In this document: positions 45,107 through 54,776 of the stretch, piece after piece
Layout of the letters: each line of letters begins with the position of its first letter
How positions within the stretch are numbered: position 1 is the stretch's first letter
NCBI GenBank assembly: GCA_020439745.1
Contig: JAGQSC010000019.1
Location: forward strand, 248,001-312,000
Reading direction: 5' to 3'
Source: Acidobacteriota bacterium
Lineage (GTDB): Bacteria > Acidobacteriota > Holophagae > Acanthopleuribacterales > Acanthopleuribacteraceae
Length of the DNA stretch: 64,000 bases
Position numbers and translations under genes: made by a program
The notes under the pieces: generated by a model
The model's database searches: none
The model's input: only the letters and a program-made list of their open reading frames with translations
What the model was told of the DNA's origin: nothing

Positions 45107-48100
45107 TCATTCCACGAATACTGGTACGACTACGTACAAGTATCCAGGTGACACGCCAGGAGGCGTACCACGAAGGAATACAGCCTCTGAAGGCTCAGAG
45201 GAACGAACTTCTATGACTGACCCGGGTTCGTCCATTAGCACATCACCCAGAACCTGAAGCATTTTCTGGTTGGGACCCAAGTCAGAAGTCAATGTAGTCG
45301 TCGCCAGAACGGTTCCACCTGTGGACCATTGCGTGACGGTTACAGTGGCTGGGCTGTCACCGCGATTGACCAGCGCCAGTCCATCGAACACCAAGTCAGA
45401 TTCGCCCTGGTAGATGCGGAACAGATTGGCTTTTCGCACCGACTCGTTGAGTTCAGCAGAAGCACCGGACCCATTCACTCGGTAGGAAGCGGTTACGATG
45501 ACATCGTTATTGGCCGTTACTTCGATGTGACTAACCGGTTCATTGCCAAATAAGTCACTCGTGAGCACGCGGCTATAGTCATCACCGGGCACGTCCATGG
45601 TCATGGGCGCCATGGCGCTACCGTCGGCCAGATAGGGTTGCAGGGTGACCTGTGCAGCAGATTGGCCCTGGTTGAGCATCCGCAACTCCGTGCGGAACCC
45701 GCCGTCAGGTCGTGTGATGTGACCCAACAAACGATCGCCTGGTACCGTTGTGAAAAAGCCGAGGTGGCCGTTCTGTGAAAGTGCTGTCCAACCAGCAATC
45801 CAGAGCGGACTACCTGGCTCAAATGCACCTCGATAAGGTTCGTTCATGAAGAACGTGTCCTGGAGTGGGAACGCGCCCATCGCAGCGGGACCCGAACTAG
45901 AAGGCCTGGGGTCGAGTCCCCCATTGGCGACACGACTCACACCACCTAACAACGGGTTTGCAATGGTGTTGCTGTTAGCCACCAGATGATCGGCCACAAA
46001 GGACTGTGGTGCGATGGCCTCGATGGTGTTGCCGTTTCCAAACTGCCACCAGAGGTTGTTGACCATTTTCAGATCACCGTTTTCCAGTCGAACACGACTG
46101 TCATCGCCACTTTCCAGGTCCTCCACAGAAATGCCTTTGCCATCGTTGGCACCGTTGTACTCTGTGATAATGCTATTGACGTAGGTGCCACCGGAATTAT
46201 CGCGGAAGATAATGGCTTCGGAACCGTCGCCTTGTGGGAAGGCATTGATGCCCGGTCCGATGTAGGTGGCATGAGAGATCTGGGGTGTTGAATAGGGCTC
46301 GGCAGTTTCTTGAATGGTACCGCCATCATGCTCGCCGATACGACCAGCGTTATCGGTGCCCTGAATCGCAAACCAGAATTGGTTCTTGCCGCGCCAGCCT
46401 TCATCCCAATCAGCGCTATCGTCGCCGCAGAATGCCATGACGAGCCATTTGGTGTTCACCGTGCCGCCAAACCATTCCACACCGTCATCCAAATTGGCGT
46501 AGATTTCCACGTGTTCGATGATGGTGCCACTTCCCACGGCGCCTAATGTCAATCCGTTGATTTCATCGCCAGGTCCCAACTCAGCTCCACCATGACGAAT
46601 AGACACATAGCGCAAAACGCCCGAGTTATCGGTGTCGTCATCGCCGCCATAAGCAGCGCGGGCTTCACCTGAAGGAATACCTTCGATTTGACCTTCTACA
46701 CCGCGATTGGTGGTCGCGCGACCTAACAGAATAAGACCGCCCCACAATCCGCGATCAGACCAGGTCAGATCATTGGGATTCTGAACGTCATCCGATTCGG
46801 CCGTGAAAATGATGGGGTTTTGAGCGGTACCGTTGGCCTGAATTTGACCGCCACGAGCAACAATCAATGCTGATGCATTGTCGCTGTTTGAAGGGGTTTG
46901 CTTGCCCTTAATGACCGTGCCAGCCTCGATGATCAAGGTGGCGCCATCTTCCACAAACACAAAGCCATCTAGCAAGTACTCGTTATTGGCCGTCAATTGC
47001 AAAGTTTCGCCAGCGTTGATGGACTCGTCGGTCAGTACCACGGTTTCTGATGTGCGTAACAAGTGGCCGGTTTGTGAAAGTGCGGTCCAGCCTTCGAGCC
47101 AAGTTGGCCCATCCGGTGCAAATGCGCCTAAATAGCCTACAGCCGTAAAGAACGGGTTACCGGGGATCTGTGCACCAGCAGCCGCGGGACCGCCGGTTGA
47201 AGGGCGGGGATCCAGGCTACCGTCATTGATGCGGCTCACCGAATTCAGTTGTGGATCGGCGATCGCGTTGACGTTTGCCGCCAAGTGCGCAGCCACAAAA
47301 TCCTGCGGCGCAATATCGGCCAGCGTATTGCCATTACCGAATTGCCACCAGATATTGTTGGCTAGAACCAATTGGCCCGCTTCAAGACGCACACGACTAT
47401 CGTCGCCGCTCTCAAGATCTTCGACGCTAATCCCTTTTCCGTCGTTGGCACCGTTGTATTCGGTGATGATGCTGTTCACATAGGAACCACCCGAGTTGTC
47501 ACGGAAAATAATGGCTTCTGAACCATCGCCTTGTGGGAAGGCATTGATCCCAGGTCCGATATAGGTGGCGTTGCTAATGGTGGGCAAGCTGTAGGGCTCA
47601 GCCGTTTCTTGAATGGTGCCACCATCATGTTCACCGATACGACCCGCATTGTCGGTTCCTTGAATCGCAAACCAGAACTGGTTGTTACCTCTCCAGCCTT
47701 CGTCCCAGTCGGCACTGTCATCGCCACAAAATGCGATCGCCAACCACTTGGTGTTCACGGTACCGCCAAACCACTCAACGCCATCGTCCAGGTTTGCGAA
47801 GATCTCAACATGCTCAATAGTTGTGCCTGAACCTACTGCGCCAAGAGTGAGACCGTTGATCTCATCGCCAGGGCCCAATTCAGCACCACCGTGCCGAATC
47901 GATACATAGCGCAATACACCGGAGTTGTCCGAGTCATTGTCACCACCGTAAGCCGCACGAGCCTCACCGGAAGGGATACCTTCGATTTGCCCTTCGACAC
48001 CGCGGTTTGTTGTGGCTCTGCCAAGTATGATGATGCCACCCCAAAGGCCGCGATCGGACCAGGTCAGATCGGATGGGTTGGAAACGTCGTCAGATTCTGC

Positions 48101-48397
48101 TGTGAAGATGATGGGCTGTGCTGCCGTCCCTTGGGCCATGATCATTCCGCCCCGGGCAATGATTAGAGCAGAAGAGTTATCGCCTGTGGTTGGGGCGGCA
48201 AGGCCCTTCACAACGACACCCGGTTCGATAACAATGGTTGCCCCTTCTTCGACAAACACAAATCCGTCGAGCATGTAGGTGCTTCCCGAGGTTAGGGTTA
48301 AGGTTTCACCGGCATTAATGGACGCATCGTTGATCACGGTCTGCGCCTGGACTGCGACAGCAGCCCATACCACCAGTGTCCCTATGATTCTGGACAT
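45107..48397 (-). CDS. Large secreted beta-helix-like protein with two 433-residue repeats
   Basis: A 1096-residue exported protein of unknown function. Residues ~1-18 are a signal peptide (MSRIIGTLVVWAAVAVQAQ). Two tandem units follow, each with INAGETL, YMLDGFVFVEEGAT-type beta-strand motifs, GLWGGIIILGRATTNRG, DNSGVLRYVSIRHGG and GDGSEAIIFRDNSGG, consistent with a right-handed beta-helix. A third part (~880-1096) is a beta-sandwich-like tail with TRPDGGFRTELRMLNQG. A perfect AGGAGG before ATG 48397 sets the start. It is encoded 33 bases after the TonB receptor on the same strand and ends in a strong terminator, so the two form an operon; it may bind the ligand at the cell surface. No catalytic motif seen. 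Confidence 0.85.
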   Translation of the reverse strand: MSRIIGTLVVWAAVAVQAQTVINDASINAGETLTLTSGSTYMLDGFVFVEEGATIVIEPGVVVKGLAAPTTGDNSSALIIARGGMIMAQGTAAQPIIFTAESDDVSNPSDLTWSDRGLWGGIIILGRATTNRGVEGQIEGIPSGEARAAYGGDNDSDNSGVLRYVSIRHGGAELGPGDEINGLTLGAVGSGTTIEHVEIFANLDDGVEWFGGTVNTKWLAIAFCGDDSADWDEGWRGNNQFWFAIQGTDNAGRIGEHDGGTIQETAEPYSLPTISNATYIGPGINAFPQGDGSEAIIFRDNSGGSYVNSIITEYNGANDGKGISVEDLESGDDSRVRLEAGQLVLANNIWWQFGNGNTLADIAPQDFVAAHLAANVNAIADPQLNSVSRINDGSLDPRPSTGGPAAAGAQIPGNPFFTAVGYLGAFAPDGPTWLEGWTALSQTGHLLRTSETVVLTDESINAGETLQLTANNEYLLDGFVFVEDGATLIIEAGTVIKGKQTPSNSDNASALIVARGGQIQANGTAQNPIIFTAESDDVQNPNDLTWSDRGLWGGLILLGRATTNRGVEGQIEGIPSGEARAAYGGDDDTDNSGVLRYVSIRHGGAELGPGDEINGLTLGAVGSGTIIEHVEIYANLDDGVEWFGGTVNTKWLVMAFCGDDSADWDEGWRGKNQFWFAIQGTDNAGRIGEHDGGTIQETAEPYSTPQISHATYIGPGINAFPQGDGSEAIIFRDNSGGTYVNSIITEYNGANDGKGISVEDLESGDDSRVRLENGDLKMVNNLWWQFGNGNTIEAIAPQSFVADHLVANSNTIANPLLGGVSRVANGGLDPRPSSSGPAAMGAFPLQDTFFMNEPYRGAFEPGSPLWIAGWTALSQNGHLGFFTTVPGDRLLGHITRPDGGFRTELRMLNQGQSAAQVTLQPYLADGSAMAPMTMDVPGDDYSRVLTSDLFGNEPVSHIEVTANNDVIVTASYRVNGSGASAELNESVRKANLFRIYQGESDLVFDGLALVNRGDSPATVTVTQWSTGGTVLATTTLTSDLGPNQKMLQVLGDVLMDEPGSVIEVRSSEPSEAVFLRGTPPGVSPGYLYVVVPVFVE
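45764..48340 (-). repeat. Intragenic tandem duplication (two units, 1299-base period)
   Basis: Unit A is 47060-48340 and unit B 45764-47044. Equivalent residues are exactly 433 apart from the first motif to the last, so there is no net insertion or deletion. Over about 225 central residues I count 13 amino-acid differences, while many third codon positions differ between the units at the DNA level. Confidence 0.88.
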
Positions 48398-48430
48398 GAT
48401 TCCTCCTGTAATGACCATTTCCACAAAGGG

Positions 48431-51298
48431 TTATGGCTTGAAACTAAAACTGAGCGAGAACGACCTGCCTTGCGTGTACCGTCGTTGAATGTAGTCCTGG
48501 CCTTTGAACGACTGAACCACTTCCACAGGGGCATCCAAAAGATTTTTGGCCGTGATCTTCAGCCTGAAATCTTGATAAATGCGTTGCGAAAAGGTGACAT
48601 CCAACGAGTCGCGCGGTTGTTCAAAGGCACTGGGCGCGGCGCCGACGCCTACTTGATCAAGACGCTCTCCGAAAACGTTGTAAAAAATTGAAGCCGACGT
48701 ACCCCAATCAATGTGGTCGTAATGCGTTCCCAAATTAATGATATAGGGCGACTGCCCCTGCAGCTCGCGCGAAGGGCTGGCCTCAGGATCGAATTGTAGA
48801 AGCAATTGGTATTCCTCGTCGGGAATATCCACTTCTGAATCGATGAGCGTCACGTTGGCGCTCACGCTAAATACTGAGGACCCACCACGATCCACGACGA
48901 GTTGATCAAAACGATGTCGAACCTCAAACTCAATCCCCTTGACTTGAGCTGAAGGTACGTTGAGATAGGTCTGCTCACCGAACTCCGAGGCAAAACGAAT
49001 GTTATAGGCGCGCTCTATGGGGTTGGTGAAGTCTTTGTAGAAAGCACTAACAGCATACACTTCCTCGGCACCCTTGAACCATTCCCAGCGAATATCGAAG
49101 TTATCGATGATCGTGCGTTTCAAATCAGGGTTACCGACAAAAATGCCATCGGCCAAAAAGTCGTAGCTGGCATAAGGTGCTTTTTCCCGAAACGTGGGCC
49201 TGGCGAGCGTCCGGCCATACGAGGCGCGCACATTCATGCGATCAGTCACCGCATAAAGGAAATGAAGGGCAGGCAACCAATCTTTCTCGTCCAAAGATCC
49301 GCTTGTTTGCTCGTTATACACGTCCAACTGGGTGGTTTCATGTCGCAGGCCTGTGATGAGCTTCCACTTTGAACTGAATGGCAATTCCAACTGAACGTAG
49401 CCTGCCTGCACATCCTCAGAACCGTCATAGGCGCCGCCCCGTGAGTCGGGCGCCAACTGAATGACATTCCCAAATTGGTATCGCCCCGTGGTTTCGTCGA
49501 AACCAATCAAACCCACGTTTTCGGGCCCAAAAAAGTGTTCGGCATCGCCATCGTACCTGACGGTGTCGCTGACGTACTCATAACGCAGCTCGTCAAACGA
49601 GCGCTCTTTGTTTTGCAATAGAAGGCCGACCTTCAATTTGCCAGGCAAACCCTCCCACTGTTCGAAGGGCAGAACGACATCCATTTTCAGGTTCTCCGAT
49701 TTTTCTTCCAGAGACCTGAAATAACGAGCGGGGTTACTGTAGATGGATGGCGCAATCGAGTAGATCTGAGTCGGTTCACCATTCACGACGCGATTTGAAT
49801 AGTTGTTGGTGAATATGCGCGTGTCCGGCTCGTCCTGCGATGTTTTCGCCGAAGACGCGGACCAGCTCAGAACCGCTCCCTGGAACCCAAGATAATGCTC
49901 ACCGGTCAGTTGAAATGATGTCAGGTTGCGTTCTGCGTATTTCATGACGCGGTTCTCGAGGAACGCATTGTCAGATGAGAATTGCTCTGGCCATCGACCC
50001 ACAGCGTAAGATGAGATGGACTCACCATTTTGGTTGTAGATGGTATTGAAGCCGATCTGGTGGCTGGCATTGAGCATCAAATTCAGGTTGAGGATTCCAC
50101 CCCAAGCCACCGTATCCTCGCCATACTCCCCTACGAAGTCACTTTGATTGGTGAGCATCTGGTTGCTGGCGGAGGCATCCGTCAATTTCCAACGCGACAT
50201 GGTTAAGTCATCGCGTTTTTCGTATTTGCGGCTGTAACTGAGACTGGTGAGGTAACCCAGCGTCATGTCGCCCAAGCTGCGCTGGTTACCTAGAGACACC
50301 GACATCCCTTCATTGAGAGGTGCCTCCTGATGGGAGGGTGCCATCACCGGCTCAAAAGAGCGCGAGATAGCATCCAGTTGCTGGGCTAATTGACCATCTT
50401 GGCGGGCTTGCACAAGGTCCGGTACAGACGCAGCACCGCCTTGTAGCATCGACGGAAGCGCACGTAGCCCATCATCCCGGCCAAGCCAATCACTTCCGCT
50501 CCCGTCATAGGTCAGAAAATCATCCTTGAGCGTCGTGCTGGTGTTGTAGGACGAACTCAAAGAAATGTTCATCGTAAAGCTCGATGGGTATTCTGGCGTT
50601 CCAATATCTACCAGACCACCCGAAAAGTTACCCGGCTTCTCTGGGGTGAACGTTTTCTGCGTCACAATGCTCTCCAATACATTGGAAGGAAACAGATCTG
50701 CAGGAAACGCGTTGCTATCTGGATCAGCGGTAGGCAGTTCTACACCGTTAAGGTGCGTGGTGGTGTAGCGATCGCCCAATCCGCGCACATACACGTACTT
50801 ACTGCCAACCACAGAAGCACCTACCACGCGTGTCATCGCATCCGCAGCATTACCGCCGCCCGATCTGGCAATCATTTCTGAACTGATGGCATCCGAAATG
50901 GCACTGGACTTTTGACGATGTCTCAAGAGTCCTGCCTCTGAATCTTCCAGCAACTCGGCCGTCACGACCAACGCTTCCACCAAGTCAGTGTCCAACTCCA
51001 TGGCCAGTTCCAATACAACAGGGTCCTTATTCACCACGACATCAGTAACGGTCACGGTACGAAACCCGTCCATGGCCGCCGTCACGCTATAGGTCCCCGG
51101 ATCCAAACCTACCAAGCGAAACGCGCCATTTACATCTGTAAACACAACTTGGGCACCATCGCCCAAGCTGACTGCAACCGCAATCAAGTCGTCGCCATAA
51201 GCTGCATCCACTACTTTTCCCCTGATCTCGCCTGCATGCAGCACAGACGAAACCCCTAATACGGCGCCAATAATGGTCGCCAGCACATTACGAGTCAT
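48431..51298 (-). CDS. TonB-dependent outer-membrane receptor with carboxypeptidase-like N-domain
   Basis: A 955-residue receptor. Signal peptide residues 1-~22 (ATIIGAVLGVSSVLHA); a CarboxypepD-regulatory-like domain ~23-105 (GKVVDAAYGDDLIAVAV); a plug domain ~130-245 with AADAMTRVVGASV, YVYVRGLGDRYTTTHLNG and FSGGLVDIGTPEYP; then the beta-barrel, ending in an aromatic strand SFSLSFSFKP. It would import a large or scarce ligand with TonB-ExbBD energy. The VRGLGDRY plug subtype is the one I associate with receptors paired with secreted partners. ATG 51298 follows GAGG by six bases; the TTG four codons upstream lacks this. The ligand is unknown. Confidence 0.93.
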   Translation of the reverse strand: MTRNVLATIIGAVLGVSSVLHAGEIRGKVVDAAYGDDLIAVAVSLGDGAQVVFTDVNGAFRLVGLDPGTYSVTAAMDGFRTVTVTDVVVNKDPVVLELAMELDTDLVEALVVTAELLEDSEAGLLRHRQKSSAISDAISSEMIARSGGGNAADAMTRVVGASVVGSKYVYVRGLGDRYTTTHLNGVELPTADPDSNAFPADLFPSNVLESIVTQKTFTPEKPGNFSGGLVDIGTPEYPSSFTMNISLSSSYNTSTTLKDDFLTYDGSGSDWLGRDDGLRALPSMLQGGAASVPDLVQARQDGQLAQQLDAISRSFEPVMAPSHQEAPLNEGMSVSLGNQRSLGDMTLGYLTSLSYSRKYEKRDDLTMSRWKLTDASASNQMLTNQSDFVGEYGEDTVAWGGILNLNLMLNASHQIGFNTIYNQNGESISSYAVGRWPEQFSSDNAFLENRVMKYAERNLTSFQLTGEHYLGFQGAVLSWSASSAKTSQDEPDTRIFTNNYSNRVVNGEPTQIYSIAPSIYSNPARYFRSLEEKSENLKMDVVLPFEQWEGLPGKLKVGLLLQNKERSFDELRYEYVSDTVRYDGDAEHFFGPENVGLIGFDETTGRYQFGNVIQLAPDSRGGAYDGSEDVQAGYVQLELPFSSKWKLITGLRHETTQLDVYNEQTSGSLDEKDWLPALHFLYAVTDRMNVRASYGRTLARPTFREKAPYASYDFLADGIFVGNPDLKRTIIDNFDIRWEWFKGAEEVYAVSAFYKDFTNPIERAYNIRFASEFGEQTYLNVPSAQVKGIEFEVRHRFDQLVVDRGGSSVFSVSANVTLIDSEVDIPDEEYQLLLQFDPEASPSRELQGQSPYIINLGTHYDHIDWGTSASIFYNVFGERLDQVGVGAAPSAFEQPRDSLDVTFSQRIYQDFRLKITAKNLLDAPVEVVQSFKGQDYIQRRYTQGRSFSLSFSFKP

Positions 51299-51447
51299 GT
51301 CTAACCTCAACTAAATTTCCTCACGACGCAGAGTTTAGAAAGCTAATGTTGGAGAATCGTTAGTGATCGGTATTTGCTTGGTATGAATTTGGTAAGCCCA
51401 AAACACTGGCGGAGACATACGCCCGGCCCTAGATTGAAAAAAAGAGG

Positions 51448-52773
51448 ATGTACGCGATGTGGATCATGTTGGTTTGGGGGATGGGTGGATGCCCACTGAC
51501 TTGGGACCAATGGCAAGCACCATTGGGACCACCTTGGGACACCAACGGCAATGGCCTGTTGGATACTTCCGACCTCATTGGTTGCCTGTTCAACGAAACG
51601 GACAACGTGACGTTTGTGAATCAATTGCTTGATGACAGTTTTGTCCATGGACAAGGTTTAGAAATCGCGGATATCGACGGGGATCTGGACATGGATGTCA
51701 TGGTGGCCTACAGCCTCTCTGACCAAGTCGTCGCGTACATCAACGGCGGCGACAGCACAGGCGGCGGTACGGGTACCACATGGACCACAACCGAAATCTC
51801 GCTGCCCGGCGCCATTGTGGCCACCGACGTGGCCATCGCGGATTTTGACGGGATTAATGGACCTGATGTAGCGGCCGTAGGTCTTTTCGACCGCAATATT
51901 GGCTTTTCATCCGCAGGAGAAGTCACATGGTATGCCAATCCGGGCGCCGCGGGTTCCTGGACCACGAACCCCATCACCGGACTCACGTTTTGGGGGGCAT
52001 TGCGCCTGGAGGCAGGTGATCTGACCGGTGAGGGACGACCCGACCTGGTGGTGGCCGCCATAGAGGCCACAGACGGCAGCGGAACGCCTCAACCTTCGGG
52101 CATTTGGTGGTTTGAGAATCAAGGTGGTGCTCCCTTGGTTTGGTCAACCAGACGCGCCGTTGACGGTGCATTGCAGCACTGCAATCGCGCAGTTATCGTT
52201 GATGTGGATCAGGACGGCATCCTGGATATTGTCGGGGCGGGGACATATGCCGACGAGTTGGCTTGGTACGAAAACACACGCACGGGTATCAATGGCAATC
52301 CCATTTTCAGCAAGCACCTAATCGCAACCTTGGATCAGCCCCTAGACATCATGGCGACACAAATGGACGGCGATCCCACACCTGAAGTGGTGGTGGGTTA
52401 TGCCCACATCAATGGTTTTGGTGCACTAGCTTGGTTTGACGCGCCCCCGGATTCGACTCAATTGTGGACGATTCACATCATTGATCTCAACTATGGGGTA
52501 GGTGAGGTCCATTTCTGTGCCGGGTTGTTCAACAACGACAGCTTGACTGACATCGCAACCACCAATTTCGATATCTCTTCAGGCCACGCCTACCTAAGAG
52601 ACGGCAGTAGTTGGAGTCCGATCATTCCATTGGTGCCAGCGCCATTCGGTATGAACCACATCACCTGTGGCGACGTCACGGGCGATGGACGCCCCGATCT
52701 GTTGACCACCACATATGGTAACTCCTCCGTGGACCAGGTAGATATCTGGATTAATACGCCTGCTTCCGATTGA
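51448..52773 (+). CDS. FG-GAP/VCBS repeat protein with dockerin-like calcium loop
   Basis: A 441-residue exported-looking protein. The first ~16 residues are hydrophobic (MYAMWIMLVWGMGGC), possibly a short lipoprotein-like signal. Residues D31-L47 form a calcium-loop motif DTNGNGLLDTSDLIGCL of the dockerin/EF-hand type. From ~70 on there are repeated FG-GAP calcium motifs: IADIDGDLDMDVM, IADFDGINGPDVA, GDLTGEGRPDLVV, VDVDQDGILDIV and GDVTGDGRPDLLT, expected to fold as a beta-propeller. No enzyme domain is seen. It lies directly upstream of the secretion operon (51-base gap), divergent from the TonB receptor. Confidence 0.85.
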   Translation: MYAMWIMLVWGMGGCPLTWDQWQAPLGPPWDTNGNGLLDTSDLIGCLFNETDNVTFVNQLLDDSFVHGQGLEIADIDGDLDMDVMVAYSLSDQVVAYINGGDSTGGGTGTTWTTTEISLPGAIVATDVAIADFDGINGPDVAAVGLFDRNIGFSSAGEVTWYANPGAAGSWTTNPITGLTFWGALRLEAGDLTGEGRPDLVVAAIEATDGSGTPQPSGIWWFENQGGAPLVWSTRRAVDGALQHCNRAVIVDVDQDGILDIVGAGTYADELAWYENTRTGINGNPIFSKHLIATLDQPLDIMATQMDGDPTPEVVVGYAHINGFGALAWFDAPPDSTQLWTIHIIDLNYGVGEVHFCAGLFNNDSLTDIATTNFDISSGHAYLRDGSSWSPIIPLVPAPFGMNHITCGDVTGDGRPDLLTTTYGNSSVDQVDIWINTPASD

Positions 52774-52823
52774 GATTCTGAACCCTATTAGACAACAGCT
52801 GGTGCCGCCGCGTAATAGGTAGT

Positions 52824-53045
52824 ATGAATCGGTGGGAATCACTCAACGACTCGGTTCAAAGACGCTTGGACCGACGCCAAATGCTGAAGAAAGTGAGCTT
52901 TGCCCTATTGGGTTTAGGTTTGGTCGCATGGTTTCAGTGGCCTAAGCCGGAACCCCCTCCGACCTACCACACACCCCTATTCGCAGTTGAATTGAACGAC
53001 GGAACCACCTTTGTCATGTTTGACGTGGACGATCATGGGCGGTAA
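52824..53045 (+). CDS. Short membrane-anchored ORF at the head of the secretion operon
   Basis: A 73-residue frame with one membrane helix (~22-40, VSFALLGLGLVAWFQW), then a Pro-rich stretch and a beta-like segment ending VMFDVDDHGR. The stop overlaps the next start (ATG 53035) by 11 bases. Removing one G from the GGG at 53038-53040 region would join this frame to the next one as ...DDHGGNTLEI..., giving one ~250-residue single-pass protein. It may therefore be the 5' half of a broken or frameshifted gene. No family recognised. Confidence 0.55.
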   Translation: MNRWESLNDSVQRRLDRRQMLKKVSFALLGLGLVAWFQWPKPEPPPTYHTPLFAVELNDGTTFVMFDVDDHGR

Positions 53046-53574
53046 CACACTGGAAATCATGCTGGTCGTGGACTCACTTCCCCGAGGTGGTCAATGTCTT
53101 TCGCACTGGGACGCTGTGCCTCTAGGCTACCGGACCGCGGGAAAAGAAAATCTGGCCTGCTTGGATGAAGTCACTAGCAAATCCGCCGTTTCCATGATTG
53201 AGTGGCGTCTGATTTTGGCGACCATGACCCCGAATCCGGATTATCCCGAGACGGATATCGCGGGCCCCATGCGCAACATGTTGAGATTTGAGCACTATTA
53301 CATTCAAGCAGTCACAGCCGTCACTCTGGGCCACCACATTCCCAAATCCATCCCCTTAGGTCAATTGGACCTGGAAGGTGTCCCCCAAAAGGTAACCGGT
53401 GAAATCAATGTGATTGACCCATTCGTCATCCGAGGCAGAGAAAGTGGATCTGTCTTGGTGCGCACCAAGGTCCAATTGCGTCATGATCGCGAGTTTGTGC
53501 TTGGCTTGGGTCGACAAGACGAGCGTGAATTGAGTATGCTCTCCGCGAGGTATCGTCAGGTGGGTCATGGTTAA
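53035..53574 (+). CDS. Unknown protein of the secretion operon, possibly 3' half of a split gene
   Basis: A 179-residue protein without its own signal or membrane segment. It begins MGGNTLEIMLVVDSLPRGGQC, with later HIPKSIPLGQLDLEG and QLRHDREFVLGLGRQDE. No domain recognised. A periplasmic location would make sense only if it is joined to the anchor encoded just upstream. The end overlaps gspF by 8 bases, so it belongs to the operon. Confidence 0.6.
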   Translation: MGGNTLEIMLVVDSLPRGGQCLSHWDAVPLGYRTAGKENLACLDEVTSKSAVSMIEWRLILATMTPNPDYPETDIAGPMRNMLRFEHYYIQAVTAVTLGHHIPKSIPLGQLDLEGVPQKVTGEINVIDPFVIRGRESGSVLVRTKVQLRHDREFVLGLGRQDERELSMLSARYRQVGHG

Positions 53575-54775
53575 TTTCCGCGCCAAGGTTGGCACCGGGA
53601 ACGGCGAAATCGCCATTAAGGAAGCCGTAGGGTCTTCAACCGTTGAGATCAAACGCAAACTGGCGGAAGAAGGTTATTTTGTCTTCGATGTGAAACGCGT
53701 GTGGTCACTCGGCGACTTGAATCTGGTTGGCAAACGGGTTTCATCTCGTCAGTTTAACCTCTTCAACCGCGAGTTTCGCGGGCTTGTCAAAGCAGGGATG
53801 CCGATTGCTGAGAGCCTGCGCATGGTGCTGGAACGCATGCCCCAAGGCCCACTTCGGGCGTTGGTGGGTCAGGTGCTTGATCGCGTCGTTCAGGGCGAGC
53901 CATTGTCTGCTGCATTCAAAGGGTTTGAAGGTTTAATCCCATCCTACTACCCTGCTTTGTTGTTCGCCGGCGAACAGTCCGGTCACCTACCCGACGTATT
54001 GGAACAATTCATAGACCAGGAATCCCGGTTGCAAAACATGCGCCGCAAATTCCGCAACGCCTTGACATACCCGGCGTTCCTGATGATCGTGGGCATCGTT
54101 GCCCTATATGTAATTCTGGGTCGTGCCATGCCCCAATTCGCGGGTTTATACCGCGACTCTCAGCAAGATCTGCCCATCGTAACCGAATGGGTCATGGCTC
54201 TGGGCGACCTGGTGAGCCGTCATGGGACTTTGATGGCGCTCGGGTTCGTATTGCTTGCGGTAGCTGTCGCATTGTTTTCACGTACGGCGTGGGGCAAGCG
54301 AAAACTAGATCTGTGGCTGTGGCGGATCCCCTTCTTGGGTTCGCTGTGGCGTTTGCAGAACCAGAACGCGTTCGCCTGGACCATGAATATGTTGATCACA
54401 GGCGGTATCCCAGTGCCGCAAGCGTTGTCCATTACCGCACGATCGGCGGCATCGCCCATATTGGCTGACCACATCGAAGCCGCTCAAGCAGCAGTCGAAC
54501 GCGGATCCAGTCTGGAATCCGCCATTGACACACACCTGCCCTTCGAGTCGCTAGTCGCTGATATGGTGCGCATTGGTGAATCCACCGGTACCTTGGATGA
54601 AATGTTTGCCTATATCGCGGAGAATGGCGAAGAGCATGCGAGCGATAAGCTAGAGATGATCAGCAACGTCATTGCGCCCTTCATCTTGTTACTTGTAGGT
54701 CTTACCATCGCTGCATTGGTCATTGCCATGTACTTGCCTATGTTCGGCGTCGCCGACCTTATTTCGGGGGATTGA
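53567..54775 (+). CDS. gspF: Type II secretion inner-membrane protein GspF
   Basis: A 402-residue platform protein with two T2SSF domains. Residues ~70-190 hold the first, with FNREFRGLVKAGMPIAESL and LFAGEQSGHLPDVLEQ; ~270-390 hold the second, with WTMNMLITGGIPVPQAL and RIGESTGTLDEM. Three membrane helices lie around 165-190, 220-245 and 370-395. The front ~60 residues carry the usual start with VEIKRKLAEEGYFVFDVK. It anchors the GspE ATPase. ATG 53567 overlaps the upstream gene; gspE follows with a 1-base gap. Confidence 0.94.
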   Translation: MVNFRAKVGTGNGEIAIKEAVGSSTVEIKRKLAEEGYFVFDVKRVWSLGDLNLVGKRVSSRQFNLFNREFRGLVKAGMPIAESLRMVLERMPQGPLRALVGQVLDRVVQGEPLSAAFKGFEGLIPSYYPALLFAGEQSGHLPDVLEQFIDQESRLQNMRRKFRNALTYPAFLMIVGIVALYVILGRAMPQFAGLYRDSQQDLPIVTEWVMALGDLVSRHGTLMALGFVLLAVAVALFSRTAWGKRKLDLWLWRIPFLGSLWRLQNQNAFAWTMNMLITGGIPVPQALSITARSAASPILADHIEAAQAAVERGSSLESAIDTHLPFESLVADMVRIGESTGTLDEMFAYIAENGEEHASDKLEMISNVIAPFILLLVGLTIAALVIAMYLPMFGVADLISGD

Positions 54776-54776
54776 T

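Noticed and set aside
51343-51654. 103-codon minus-strand frame between the TonB receptor and FG-GAP genes
   Set aside because: It overlaps the start of the well-supported FG-GAP gene and has no family features.
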